Shown one piece after another: positions 11,206 to 23,937 of a DNA stretch of 64,000 nucleotides. The notes beneath the pieces were generated by a model. The model ran no database searches. It had not been told where the DNA came from and worked only from the letters and a program-made list of their open reading frames with translations. Numbering within the stretch: the first letter of the stretch is position 1; each line of letters opens with the position of its first letter. Source of the DNA: Ichthyophthirius multifiliis (Eukaryota > Ciliophora > Oligohymenophorea > Hymenostomatida); assembly GCF_000220395.1 (NCBI RefSeq), contig NW_004086340.1:1-64000 (forward strand), written 5' to 3'. Made by a program: the position numbers and the translations under genes.

Positions 11206-14200
11206 ATGTAAAAATAAAAATCAGAAAATGCAATTCCTTTCATAATATATAATCCAAAAGAAGGTTTTTAACTAAATTAAGAAGCCGAAAACTATCTCTT
11301 ATCATTAGATCCTTAAAAAAAGTTAGCAGTAATATCCATAGTAGGTAAATATCGTACAGGCAAATCATTTTTTGTAAATCGAGTACTTTTAGATCGTGTA
11401 GGAAATAAGGAGGGATTTTCAGTCGGACCAACAATAAATCCATGTACAAAAGTAATTATATTATATAAAATAGATAAATCAATATAAATATATATATAAA
11501 TATTTATTTATATTTATATTTTTTATAAATTATATGATAAATATTTAGGGTTTATGGATATGGAAAGAATGTTTAAAAACTGAAAATTAAAAAAATGAAG
11601 ACTTAAATGTTATATTGATAGATACTGAAGGTTTTGGAGGGATGGATGAGAATGAAAACCATGACTCTAGGATATTTTTATTTTCATTATTATTATCATC
11701 ATATTTTATTTACAACTCATAAGGAAATATAGATGAAAATGCACTTAATACAATATCTTTAATAATTAATTTAGCAAAAGACTTAAAAATAGAAAATAGT
11801 AGTAACGAAAAATAAATACTGAGCGAATATTTTCCTAGTTTTATGTGGATTTTGAGAGACTTTGCCTTATAAATGGTAGATTAAAGTGGCTAAAAAATAA
11901 CACCTAAAGAATATTTGGAAAAAGCTTTAGAATAATAAAAAGGTATATCAGATAATATAGAATAAAAAAATAAAATAAGAAGACTTCTCAAACATTATTT
12001 CCAAGACAGAGATTGTTTCCCTTTAATACGTCCAGTAGAATCTGAATAAAATTTACAAAAATTAAACGATATACCCAATGAAGATTTAAGACCTGAATTT
12101 ATCGAATAAATAAAAACCTTAAAAAGATAAATTTTTAATAATATAAAACCCAAAATTTTAAATGGAAAAGCACTTAATGGTTAATAATTAGTTTTAGTAT
12201 GTAAAGCGTATATTAATGCCATAAATAAAGGAAATATTCCTACTATTTAAAATGCTTGGAAATATATGTGTAGAAATGAATCTTTGAAAAATAAAAATTT
12301 ATAAGTTGAATTTTTCGGGAAATAAATATAAGAATATATTAATAATAATAATAAGGAGTTTATTTAAAACCAGGAACTAATTGAATTTAAAGAAAAAATA
12401 AAAAAATAGGCTTTTACGGAGTTTTAAAGGAAAAATATTGTCGCAGATTAGGAAGAATTGAAAGAATATTACGAAAATTTAGGGAAAGAAATCGACGAGG
12501 TCTTTTTATATTTTCAAGGCGAAAATTTAAATAAAATGAAAGTAAAATTCGAGCAAATTTGTTAAGGTTAAATTTAGAGTTTATAAGATAAACTAAATAA
12601 TGATAGTTATAATAATTTTTTGGAATTTTAGAAAGATTTGGAAAGTTTTGTGAATGTTTTTTTAAAAGAAGTTGGAAAAAATTCAGATAGTGAAGATTTC
12701 ATTAAAATTTTGACCGATAAAATCTGTTAGGAAGCTGCGGAAAAAATTTCTTTAAAATAATAAAGAGATTTAGAAAAAGAAAAAGAATTCTTATACACAA
12801 ATAAAGCCTAAATGAAATTGATTATAAAAATTCTAAATAAAATTGGGAAGACGAAAAAAAAAATATGAATAGAAAATTTTCGTTTTGGAAAATGAAAATA
12901 TTTCTTTAAAATAATTAAATAATTAAAATTTATAAAAAATAAATGTATTATAAGAAAAAATTAATTAAAATAATAATTAAACTCAAATTGATGAAAATAA
13001 TGAACAAGTTAATGCTCAAAATTCATATTTATAAAATTAAATCATTTTCTTATAAAAATAGTTGGAAGAAAATAAAAGACTTCATGATGCTTTATTATTA
13101 GTTTTATAATGTAGTTTTTTTATTTTTTTTTATTTTTATTTTTTATTTTGTAATTTTATTTTTTAAAATAAATTTTTTTATCAAATTTTTTTTATTTTTC
13201 CTAAAAAAAATAAAAAAAAAGAAGGAATACATAAATAAGATCCAGAAAATAATAATATATATGAAATTATAGAAACTAATAGAAACTTATCTTCTGCAAT
13301 GGACAAATTGGAATAAAGGTGTTCTTTGTAAGACCAAAAAGTTCAAAAGCTAAAACAATTTAAAAAAATGGTCAAAAATAGTTAATCTTTATAATGCTTG
13401 AATTGCTAAAAACTTATATCTTCTCATGTTTTTATTCAACATTTTTAGAATTGTTAAAATATAACAAATAAACAAAACCAAAATTCTTCAAATAAAATAA
13501 ATACATTTACTTCAATAAACAATATAAATAATAATAACGAAAAATAATAAAATATATCAGTATTTTAATCATAAATAATATCCTAATCTAGTATTACATA
13601 ATCATAATTTATGAACTAACAAAATTCGCCTAATATAGATAGTAATAATTTATAAATATCAATAGTACAAACAATAATAAAGGAAACCAAAAATAATAAA
13701 CCTTTTACAGAATATCTAATGTAAATGAATTTCTAAAACATAAAAAAATGGCAAATTGCCTATAAATATAAAGTATATATAAAAAAAATACGTATATAAT
13801 TTTTATAAAGGATTTTTGTGAATTACATCATGTATTAAAAAATAATTTTTAAGGAATGAAATTTCCTGATAGTTCTATAGCAATAATAAATTCCTAAACA
13901 GGAAATAGTTTAAATATTAAAAGGCCTGCAGATATAGAAGAAAGAAGAATGCTTTTATAACAATATATAAGGGATTTATAAATTATTGATTTTGTAAGAA
14001 ATTCAATATTTTTTAGAGATTTTTTGAAAGCAGATGTATATTTATAATTTAATAATAAACATTAATAAAGTATATCGAGTAATTTTTTATAAAATGATGA
14101 TTAATAATAAATATAATCACCTCGTTAATGGAAAATTACAAAAGAAAATTTTGTAAAAATAATTTTCTTTTTAATTTTTTTTTATTTTATTTAAAATATA

Positions 14201-14680
14201 TAAAATAGAAAAATAGAAAATTAAGTATTTAATAATAATATTAAGAATACGATGATTTTTAAATATCTTAAATAATACCTTAGTTTGAAAAAAGTCAATA
14301 CGAATTATATTCAGAAAATACACCGAAAAGCTTTACAGAAACATAATTTGAAACGAATATTAAAAAAAGCCTTAATAATTAATAATTTGATGCTAAATTA
14401 AGTGATAGAAATTCTAATAATAATAAATAAAATATTTATTAAAGTAAAAATCCTCTTATTTAATCAACAAATTTACCATTTAAATCATTTTAAGGATAAT
14501 AATGTAATGAAATATTAAAAAAATAATAACTTTCAAGGAGTTAAAAATAAGAAATGTAATTTTTTATATTTTTTTTTTTAATAATAAAATAAAATATATT
14601 TTTAAAGTTTGAGTGAAAAATTATTAAAAGAAAATAAAATTAGAAAAGATATTATAAATAATTAATAAACAATAGAATGA
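11206..14680 (+). CDS. GBP-family GTPase fused to C2HC finger and PX domain
   Basis: The product is about 1,000 residues. The N-terminus is a guanylate-binding-protein large GTPase: NAIPFIIYNPKEGFQLN, AVISIVGKYRTGKSFFVNR (P-loop GKYRTGKS, about residues 47-54), GPTINPCTKGLWIW spanning a phase-0 intron (11452-11548), and VILIDTEGFGGMDEN (G3 DTEG). FMWILRDFALQMVD fills the usual guanine-specificity (RD) position. A helical stalk and coiled coil follow, then CLNCQKLISSHVFIQHFQNC (C-x2-C-x11-H-x3-C) near 13396-13456. A PX domain lies at about 13703-14035: WQIAYKYKDFCELHHVLK across a 38-nt intron, FPDSSIAIINSQTG, IKRPADIEERRMLLQQYIRD, and VRNSIFFRDFLKAD. A low-complexity tail ends at TGA 14678-14680. 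In the stalk two single-base frame shifts appear near 12812-12822 and in the A10 run 12854-12863. GBPs remodel membranes; PX domains bind phosphoinositides, so a membrane-targeted GTPase is inferred. Confidence 0.9.
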
Positions 14681-15000
14681 AATATATATTTTATATATAG
14701 ATATACAATATATATTAATAAATTAAATTTATATAATATATATAATTTTATTATTTTTATTTAATTTTTTTTTGTTTTATTTAAAATAATAATTTATTTT
14801 TTTTGTTAATTTTAATTTTAATTTTAAATTAAAATTATATTTTTAAAATATATTTTATAATTTTATATTATTAATTTTATAAAGCAAATTTATTTTATTT
14901 AATTTTTTTTTAAAAAAAAACAAAAAACAAAATTCAAAATAAGGAAATTTAAAATTAAAAATTAAAAAAAAAATATTTTAAATTAAAGAAGATTTAATCA
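14681..15000. other. intergenic, AT-rich
   Basis: About 320 bp of A/T sequence lies between the GBP-PX stop and the next ATG. It presumably holds a terminator and promoter; nothing specific is recognisable. Confidence 0.5.
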
Positions 15001-18000
15001 ATGAACTCATAAAGTTTATAAAACACATCGTAAAATTTTAATAATTTAATAAATTATTTATTTGTAAAAATTTACTTTAAAGAGATTCAAGTAACTTTGC
15101 AATATTATGCCGAAAAATCCGATAAAATCTTTCTAAAGATATACATGATAGTAAGAGTTCACTAAATAATAGTAACCATTTAAAAAATAAATTTTCTTAT
15201 TTACCAAAAAAAATAAAATAATATAATATAAAAACATTCATTTAATCTTAAAAAAATATAAATATATAGAAAAATATCCAAAATTAATAATCACAGCTCA
15301 TAAAAAATTAAATAAACCATCTTTAGAATTAAATTAATATGATATAAGTTCATTTTAAAGTGTAAGCAATTAAAAGGAAAAATTTTCTTCAATAAAAAAG
15401 TATAATACACAATAATAAAAGTAAAAATAAAAAAATTAATTTTTAAAAAACAATATATAAATTTATAAAAAAGTACCTAAAATAAAAATTTAATGCATTC
15501 ATAAAATTAAAGTCCAAATCTGAAAATAAAATAATTTAAAAAAGAATTGTAATAAAATGAAGAAAAGAAAAACAAATTAAATATCAGAGAAATAAGCTTA
15601 CAGTAATCGAAAAGTACCTAAAAATTAAAACAAAATAAAATTAAAAAAAAACTAATTAATAATTTAAAAAACTAAATTTAAACATTTTAAATACATTCAG
15701 TTAAAAAATCTAAAATAGAAAATTCTTTGAAAATACATTTGTCTTAAATAAATCCTAAAATTACTATATAACCAAAAAATTTATTAGAAAAAATAAAATA
15801 ATAGTAATAAATCAACTAAACTAAATAATAGAAAAGTTTAAAAAAAGATAATAATTTAAATGATTTTTTAAAAAAAACTGTTAAAAAAAATAAAAATAAT
15901 GTGTAGTAATAAGATACTAGTATTTAAAAAAATAAGAAAAACTATTTTTTAGTTTAAAAAATAATTAGAAATAATGCATTTATTTAAAGTAAAAATAATA
16001 TATATTTTTTATAAATTTGTATCTATTTTTTTATAGAAAAAAATTTGAAACAAAATAAACAGAAGATTCATAAAATAATAAAATAAAAGAAATAGATGAA
16101 AATAAAGAAAAGTACATAAAATAAAATATAATTCCTCTTATTAAAAAAAATAAAAAGCAATTATTAAAAAAGCAAACATATTCTAAAACTTAGATAGAAT
16201 TTTAAAATAATTAAAAAAATTCTTAATTTAAAAGTTTTTTTAATTAATTTAAAAAAATAATTAATAATAATTCACTTCATGAATAACCATTATAGAAAAA
16301 AAATAACGAATAAAAATCTCAAAAAATATTATAAACTATAAATAATAAAACAATAAAAGTGTTTTTATAGGAATTCTCTAAAAAATTTATTTAAAAAAAA
16401 CTAAAAAATAATAATGAAAAAAATCTATAGAATTCTCCTTTAAAAAAATAAAATAAAATAAAAGCTGTTTTAAAAATTCAAAAAGTTTTCAGAGGATATT
16501 TAGTTAGGAAAAAACTCGAAAAAAAACTAGAATAAAATAATAATTCGAATAAAAATAAAAAAAGATAAAAATCATTTACTTTAAATACAGAATATTAATC
16601 GGAATTAAGCTATAATTAAATGTTAAAAAATTAATTAAGTACTCCTTAAAGTTAGCCTTAATCGAATTTATGTCTATTAGATTCTTCTATTGATCAAAAA
16701 ATAAACGGAAAAGAAATTTTCATTTCGAATAAATGCATAAAAGAAAATAAAAAATAGATAAAATCTTTTTAAAAAAATTTTAAAACTTAAGAATCATAAG
16801 ATAACATATCTTCTAAAAGTTCTTTAGGCGAAAATAATAATAATGAATTACTAAAAGATATTACAAATAATAATAAAATTAAATAATTTATTTCTGAAAA
16901 AGCTATAAATGAAATTTTAAATAAAAGAGAAAAAGCTTTTGATATTAGATGTTAAATGCAAGTAAAAACTAATATTATTGAATATTTTTTTATAGTAAAA
17001 TAACATAATTATTATTATTAATTCATAAAATAATAAAATACATAAAAAATTTATACTATAATATATAATAAATATATGTATAATAATATTAATATGTTTA
17101 TATATATTTATATATATAAATTTATTTATTTTCATATTTATAATAGAATATTATTATGGAGAAAATGCTATTAAATTAAGACATAACGCCTAAAACCTAT
17201 TCCTAATAAAAAATAGAATTTTAAGATTGGATATAATAAGAAAAAATTGAAATCTAATAAACAAAAGATTTATTATAAAAAGGACTTCGTAAAGCTCTTG
17301 AAAGTATTAAAAGTACATAAAGAGATTTATAATTAGCTGAATAATTTAAACTTTCAGAAAAATAATAGGGTAAAATATTTAATTAAAATTTAGATAATAG
17401 TTTCGATATTAAAAAGAAAAAAAGCATTGTTTTTATAAAATTAAAACTAATTAATAGAAAAGTTTATAAGAATTTTCTTAAGAATAATCATATTCTAAAA
17501 TTACATTTAAAAATAAAAAAATTTAAAATTCAATTGTAAATTTTTCACCTATTAAAAATAGTATCTAAAAAAATAATATTTTAAATGAAGACGATTAATA
17601 ATAATTAGTTAAAGAAATTAGCGATGATTAAAAAACTTTTGAAAGCTTAATTAATAAAAATAATAATATAAATTTAATAAATGAGATTAATAAAAATATT
17701 AATAATTAAAACATTTTTAGTAACTATAATAATGATAATAATAATTATATTAATACTATTAATAATAATTATAATATTAATAATAATAATAATAATAATA
17801 TTATTTATGATATTAATTTTAATTAAAATGCGATGAATACTTAGTAAATTATATAAACAATATTTTAATAAGATAAATTTATATAAAAAGTAAAGGATAA
17901 AAATCCTTAATTTTCAGATATCCAAGAAAGATAAAAAGTTTTTAATGAAATCCAAATTAGAATGTAGTAATAGCTTGACAAATCTTATTTTTATGAAAAT

Positions 18001-18955
18001 AATATGATTTTCGGAATCGCCACAAATATTTAAGTGATAATTTAATATACAAATTTATTATGTTAATTTATAAAAGGTATATTTTTTTTTTATTTACTAA
18101 AATAAATTTTTAAATATATATATATATATAGAAAATTATTTACAAACTTTTATTTCAAATATAAATAAATGTTTTGGATTTTCTATACAAAAAAGATTAT
18201 AAATAATGCATGGTTATGAAATTTAATTTGAGAATTAAAATTTTGATTAATTTTAAAATATTGATGTTCTTCCATTTGTTTTAGATGAAGATTTATTTAT
18301 TGATTTAGAATTATAAATTTCTGTAAAAAAAAATAAAAAAATATTTAAATATAAATTTATATATAAAAAAGGAAGAACCAAATGATGAAAAATAACAAAT
18401 AATAAATTAATTTACTCATATTCACCATAAATTAATATTTGATTCTTTTAATGAAGCTTTAAATGTATTTAGACCTTTTTATCTTGTTGGAGGACATCCT
18501 TATCCTTGGACAATATCTGAAAAGACATTTAATTGCTAAATTGCAAATGAGAGATTAATAGATTTTATTTTTTTAAAAACAAAAGAAAGAGTTATTGATT
18601 GGGCTAGTTATATGTGTGGAATTTTAATATAAGAAGATTAAATTAAATAACTTTAATTATAAGAAAATATTGATTTTAATAATATAATAGATTGTAATTA
18701 ATATGGCTAATATTAACATTTAATTTAATTTAGAGAAGAAAAACTTTCACAAATGTTAATTATTGAAGTAATATTCATTTTATTTTTTATTTTTTTAAAT
18801 TTTTTATTTTATTTAAGATTTTCGAAAATAATCATAAATGGTATTTATTTGAAGATTAAAAAACTGAGGTTAAAATTGAATTATCAGATTTTGTTTTTGA
18901 AGAATTAATTGAAGAGTTTTTAAATGATATAAATAAATATTTTGACATTTAATGA
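15001..18955 (+). CDS. IQ-motif and DUF4378 protein, centrosome/basal-body type
   Basis: The N-terminal exons (15001 to about 16400) are Lys/Asn/Gln-rich and their frame is uncertain. From about 16450 the frame is clear: KAVLKIQKVFRGYLVRKKLE is a calmodulin-binding IQ motif. A long charged and disordered stretch follows (LSTPQSQPQSNLCLLDSS, QLVKEISDDQKTFESLINKN, a poly-Asn run at about 17760-17810). The C-terminal exons form a DUF4378 domain: KLIFDSFNEALNVFRPFYLV, GGHPYPWTISEKTF, ERVIDWASYMCGIL, and ELSDFVFEELIEEFLNDINK near the end, stopping at TGA 18953-18955. DUF4378 occurs at the C-terminus of microtubule-associated proteins such as CAP350 and plant TRM/LONGIFOLIA. IQ plus DUF4378 suggests a calmodulin-regulated microtubule or basal-body protein; that is inference. 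At least five introns are present. The start at 15001 is the first ATG after the spacer and is provisional. Confidence 0.75.
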
Positions 18956-19346
18956 TTTAATAAATATATATATATATATATATATATTTCATGTATTTAT
19001 TTAAATTTAAATTAAATATAAAGCTATTATTAAAAATAAATAGCTATTAAATATAAATATATTTTTATATTTAATTTTATATTTTTTTAATTATATATAA
19101 AAAAAAAAAAATTAAGATAATTTTCTTATTATTTATTTTAAAATTAAATATATATTATATATATATATATAGAAGTATATTAATTCTTTTGACTATTATT
19201 TTCTTTTACTGACTATTTATAATGAACTCATAAGAATCTGAAGTAATAATATAAAAAGGCAAAAAAAAAAAAAAACAATAAATATATTAGAAAATATAAA
19301 AAAAAATATAAAAATTCTTTGAAAAGCATAAAATTTATTTTTTAAA
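18956..19346. other. intergenic, AT-rich
   Basis: This holds (AT)n tracts at 18965-18988 and 19150-19172. An upstream ATG at 19222 opens a Lys-rich frame through an A15 run but meets a TGA before the conserved frame, so it was not used as the start of the next gene. Confidence 0.45.
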
Positions 19347-20152
19347 ATGAACAAAACCATATAAAAAAATAAGATATTTCAAATTTAATTAACATAAGAA
19401 TAGTGCAATATAATAAACTCGATAATACCTTATGGATTTTAATTAATTTAGAATAAAGATCAAGGCAAAAAGACCGAAAAAAACTAAAAAAATATAAACT
19501 AAAATAATTAAAATATTCAACTAAATAAAAAGTTTTAAAATTTCATTGATGATCTTAAAAAATAAAAAGATTATAAATCTTTTATTTTATTAAACTCAAA
19601 CAATTAATTAGAATAAAATCTTTAACAAATACAAATAAATATCAAATAAGGAACTTACAAATACAAAGATTAATTCCAAAAAGATATGAAAAAATATATT
19701 TCTTTATGTTTACAAAATATAAATAAAGATAGTAAATTTTTGATTTTTTTCTAGAATTTGAATAATTATTTATAAAATAATTTTGAAATAATGTACTTTA
19801 ATATATATATATATATATTTTATAATAAAATAAAAGTGATAAATCTTCATAAGTTAAAACTCTTAAATTATTATAAGATTAACCTTTGACTATTTAAGAA
19901 AATAAGATTTTAAGTATTCAATTGAGATAATACTTGCAAACTGATCTTAAATAAGTTTTGGAAATAATAAAAGGTTATTATTATTTATATGAAAATTAAA
20001 TTGAATTTGATGTTGACAACTTACCTTCTAAAGTTGCTAGAAATTTATTATAATATGTGACTCTCAAAAATATATAATCATTCTGTAATAACTAAAATCC
20101 GAATATAGCGACGAAACAATTTAAGGATAGTTTAGAATACAAAGATTATTGA
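19347..20152 (+). CDS. uncharacterised helical protein
   Basis: I do not recognise the family. From ATG 19347 one frame runs without TGA: EQCNIINSIIPYGFQLIQNK, then a Gln/Asn-rich patch, NKKFQNFIDDLKKQKDYKSF, KYISLCLQNINKDSKFLIFF and NNYLQNNFEIM. A short AT-filled intron (about 19800-19842) follows, then KSSQVKTLKLLQDQPLTIQE, IKGYYYLYENQIEFDVDNLP, SKVARNLLQYVTLK, stopping at TGA 20150-20152. Mostly alpha-helical and soluble, about 250 residues, with no membrane segment or catalytic signature. It sits 150 bp before the DUSP gene on the same strand. Confidence 0.6.
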
Positions 20153-20299
20153 TATTTTTTTATTTTTATCATAAAAGGATAAATAAAATAATTAACATAT
20201 TTTTTTTAAAAAAAATAAATAGTTATTATTAACAATTTAAAATATATATAGTTTTAATCAAATTAAATAATAAAAAAATAAATAATCTTTTAATAAAAA

Positions 20300-21342
20300 A
20301 TGAATAAAAATTTATATTTTGAATGTTTTTTATGTAAAAAAATACAAAACTTAAATGAAAAAACATCAATACAAGTCCGAAACTCAAATCAAAATCAAAA
20401 TACTTTAAACCAAAAAAATATATAATAGATAAAATTAAGCTAAATAAAATAATTAAATATTTAAAAATAATAAAAATATGGGAATATTTTATGTAATGAA
20501 TGTGAATAAGATTTAAATCAAACAGATCAATAAAGAATTGCATTTTACAAATTTATAGAAATATTCGAAAAAAATTCAGAATAAAATACAACTAAAAACT
20601 AAGAAGAATAAAAAATTCAATTTAAGGATCTTTTTAAGTTAATAATGCATTTGTTTAATGAAATAGCAGGTTTATCTTAAATAATGAATACAATTTAAGA
20701 AATATTTAAAATAAAAGAAAATGAAAGGGCTGATTTAATAAATAAAGCTCAGTTTTGTCAAATAACTAAAAACTTAATGTAATTAAATTTTGATTTTTTT
20801 ATAAAAAAAGAATAAGAAATAAAATCAGAAATAGCCTAAATGGACTAAGACTAAAAAATATAATTAGAAGAAAACTCCAAAAATAAATACGATTACAAAA
20901 AAATGATAAATAATTTATATTTAGAAGGTACTTTTGCAAAAAAAAAAAAGAATTCTTAAAGTTTATTAATTCCACATATAAAATAAAAAATAAAACAAGA
21001 CGAATATAGTTAAATAAATAAACAAGATATTAAAAAATAAAAATAAATAAATAATAATTCGATAAGCTAAGATAACAAATCAGTTAGTTTGACTTCAGAA
21101 ATATCGCAATTCGAAACAGAAAAGGAAGTTTTAAAATATAATAGTTTATAATTTTGTAAAAATAATATAAATAATTTAGATTTAAAAGATAAACAAATAA
21201 AAATTGAAAGTAGTACAATATCTAATATAAACAAAAATATTTCATGTAAAAATAACTATTTAAGTAATACAACAAATAATGTAAGTAATTATAATAGCAA
21301 TAATACAAATAATAAATATGATAATAATAATAATAATAATAA

Positions 21343-21374
<32 letters not shown>

Positions 21375-22756
21375 TTTTAAGTAACAATGATATATCTATA
21401 TATTATAATCCTTAAATAACATCTAGTTAATAAAAAAAGTTTTTCCTTAAAAATAATTCAACTTAAGAAATAAATATTTAAAACTCTTTGTTTCATTTAC
21501 CTCAAAAAACCAATAAATTTAATTAGTTTATTAGTAATTTTAAAAACAATTAAATATCTTTATAAGGTGAATTTAATTTAAAAATGAAAAGTTAAATACT
21601 TCTACCAAATTAAGAAAAAATAATTATTGAAAATATAATCTTGTAAGAATATGGAACATTGAATTCTTAAGGATTATTATAATGTAAATAATAACTTTTT
21701 TATATTTATTTTAATATATAAAATAAAAGCTAATTTTGGTTAAATTAATGAAGCAAAATATATAATTAATGCATAATGGTGGAGATAATGGATTGATTAT
21801 GTAGGATTAAATAGAGATTTAGATAAATAAAGTAACTCATTCAATACTCTTAGTATAAATGATAGACCATAAAAAATAAGAAATAAAAACTTATTGAAAA
21901 TCGAATAATTATATAATTTAAAATAAACAAAAAACATAGAGTTAAAGGATAATCTATTAGAATATTATGATTATTTAGCTGTTCCTGTAAAAGTTTTTAA
22001 TTATTTGAAAATATGGTATGATGTAGATTATGAGATTATAAGATTTTTAAAATATGACCCTTCTTAACCTGGACATAAATAAGTTTATTTAGATCTTTAT
22101 CCAGGTATTTTTGAAAAAAAAGAAAAAAAAATACTAATTTGTTTTATTTTATTTTTTATAAAAAAAAAGAAAAGATACTTGAAAATTCTTTACCTGTAGG
22201 TATTAGGAATCGAAAGTCAAATTAAAGTATAAATTTTAAAGATAAAAAATTTAATAAAACAATGCCTATTAAATATTAAAGTTGCAAAAGTGAAAATGAC
22301 TAAATTAAAAATACTAAAAATTTTTAAATTAAAAATTAAACATAATAAAATCTATTTAAAAATAATAGCAGTTTATATAATATGGACTTAATTGTAAATT
22401 AAAGTAATAATAAATAAATTGAAAATGATTTGCAAAAAAAAAAAGTCATTCATTATAATAAAAAATATAATCAAAAACTGAATTAAAGTCATAAATTTGT
22501 ATTATTTTTTGATTTTTTTATTAAAATTATTTAATTAATTTTAATATAAAAATAATTAATAATTCTAATCAAAAATAAATATTATTTTCAGTTAAGATAA
22601 TTTTATTTAAATAATTTTTCTTTTTTTTTATTAATAAAAAAATAATTTAAATATGAAATATGTTTTAAATGTAAATTAAATAATAGTTTAAAAGCATATC
22701 ATAAAAATGTGTGTGTGTATTCTTTTTTTTTTTTTTCAATAAATTCTTTTAATTGA
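20300..22756 (+). CDS. DUSP-domain protein with Cys-pair N-terminus
   Basis: The N-terminus has two spaced Cys pairs, YFECFLCKK and ILCNECEQDL, which could bind zinc. A helical region (LFKLIMHLFNEIAGLSQIMN) and a long Asn/Ser-rich linker with poly-Asn at about 21310-21375 follow. After a short intron (about 21688-21731) comes a DUSP domain (about 21750-22105): AKYIINAQWWRQWIDYVGL, LLEYYDYLAVPVKVFNYLKI, WYDVDYEIIRFLKYDPS, GHKQVYLDLYP. DUSP domains normally precede the catalytic core of ubiquitin-specific proteases, but no USP Cys or His box is seen here. The tail (ILENSLPVGIRNRKS and a Lys/Asn-rich stretch) is open to TGA 22754-22756, and its last part reads KYEICFKCKLNNSLKAY, another Cys pair. 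The last exon boundary is uncertain; a stop or intron near 22500 is possible. Confidence 0.78.
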
Positions 22757-23937
22757 AATATAATTGCTTTTTTTTATAAATAAAAAAATTTAACTTAACA
22801 TTTACTTTATTTAATATAAATCTATAATTGATAAAATACTATTATTAAATTCAAATAAAAAAAAAATTAATATAAGATTTAGTGAAAATTGATAAAGCCG
22901 AAATAATAAATAACATGTTCTAGTATGTTAGTGCAGTTATTTTTTTATTTAGATATTAAAAATTTAAATAATAAATAAATACTTACGAAAAAACAGTAAA
23001 TAAATAATTTTTAATTTATATTTATTATAAATAATATATCTAAATTTATATATTTTAATTAAATTAATAATTAAATGCTTCTTTTATCTATAAAATAAAA
23101 AATTATTTAATTAATTGTACCATATTTATATTGGTAGCATAATAATAAAATATAATTGTATAATGTTTGCTTCTTATTATAAAAAATCTGTATGGATTAT
23201 TATATAAATGCTGCGAAATTTCATACAATAATACTTTGAAACAATTTTATTATCCGTTTTACACGTGATTATGTTTTAAATAAAATATCAGTATTGAAAA
23301 TATTTTAACATTAAATACTTATTAAATATTAATTAATAATAATTAATTTAACAAAATATATATTTTCATATATATTATTGATTTTATTTTTTTAAAAAAG
23401 ATGTTTTCCATTTTGGTAATTTTTGTGTATAGATGCGTAATATATTCTTTTGAATTTTCATATTAAAGGTCTATACATAATAGACATATGAAACTAAAAA
23501 ATATAAGACTAAGAGTTATGTATTAATTGTTTCTTTAATAACAAATTTTTTAAAATTATAAATAATATGACATAGGTTTAAAATAAATAAATAAAAATTT
23601 ATTTTTTTATTTTTATATGATACATTTTAAAATTAAAGCGAATGAGTTACGCTTTTTACTTTATATAGTATTTTTAATTATTAAAATTAAATACAGTATA
23701 ATTTTATTATTTGTAGAAAGAATTTAAATTAAATCTTAAAATTACAGGCTATAATTAATTTGTAAAGGTATCGAAAACGAATTAAACTAAATTTTTTAAT
23801 AAAATTAAATCAAAAAAGTTAAAAAAATTAAAATTTAAAACAATTTAATAAAGATTTATTAAAAAAATAAAAATAAAAAAAGATTAAACTTATTTAAAAA
23901 GCAAACTATATAATTTAAAAAAAAATATATATATTTT
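22757..23937. other. noncoding region with a higher-complexity island
   Basis: No gene is supportable. From about 23090 to 23790 the sequence is less monotonous than ordinary spacer DNA here (atgctgcgaaatttcatac, tccgttttacacgtgatta). It contains a perfect small hairpin at 23469-23485 (gtctat, 5-nt loop, atagac). It could host a small structured RNA, but no snRNA, snoRNA or tRNA signature is recognisable. Confidence 0.4.

Noticed and set aside
19222-19346. ATG 19222 as the start of the 19.3 kb gene
   Set aside because: Its frame differs from the conserved-looking frame and meets a TGA; the A15 run makes any join speculative.
23090-23790. Possible tRNA, snRNA or telomerase RNA
   Set aside because: No A-box/B-box pair, no Sm site, and no CAACCCCAA-type telomerase template were found.
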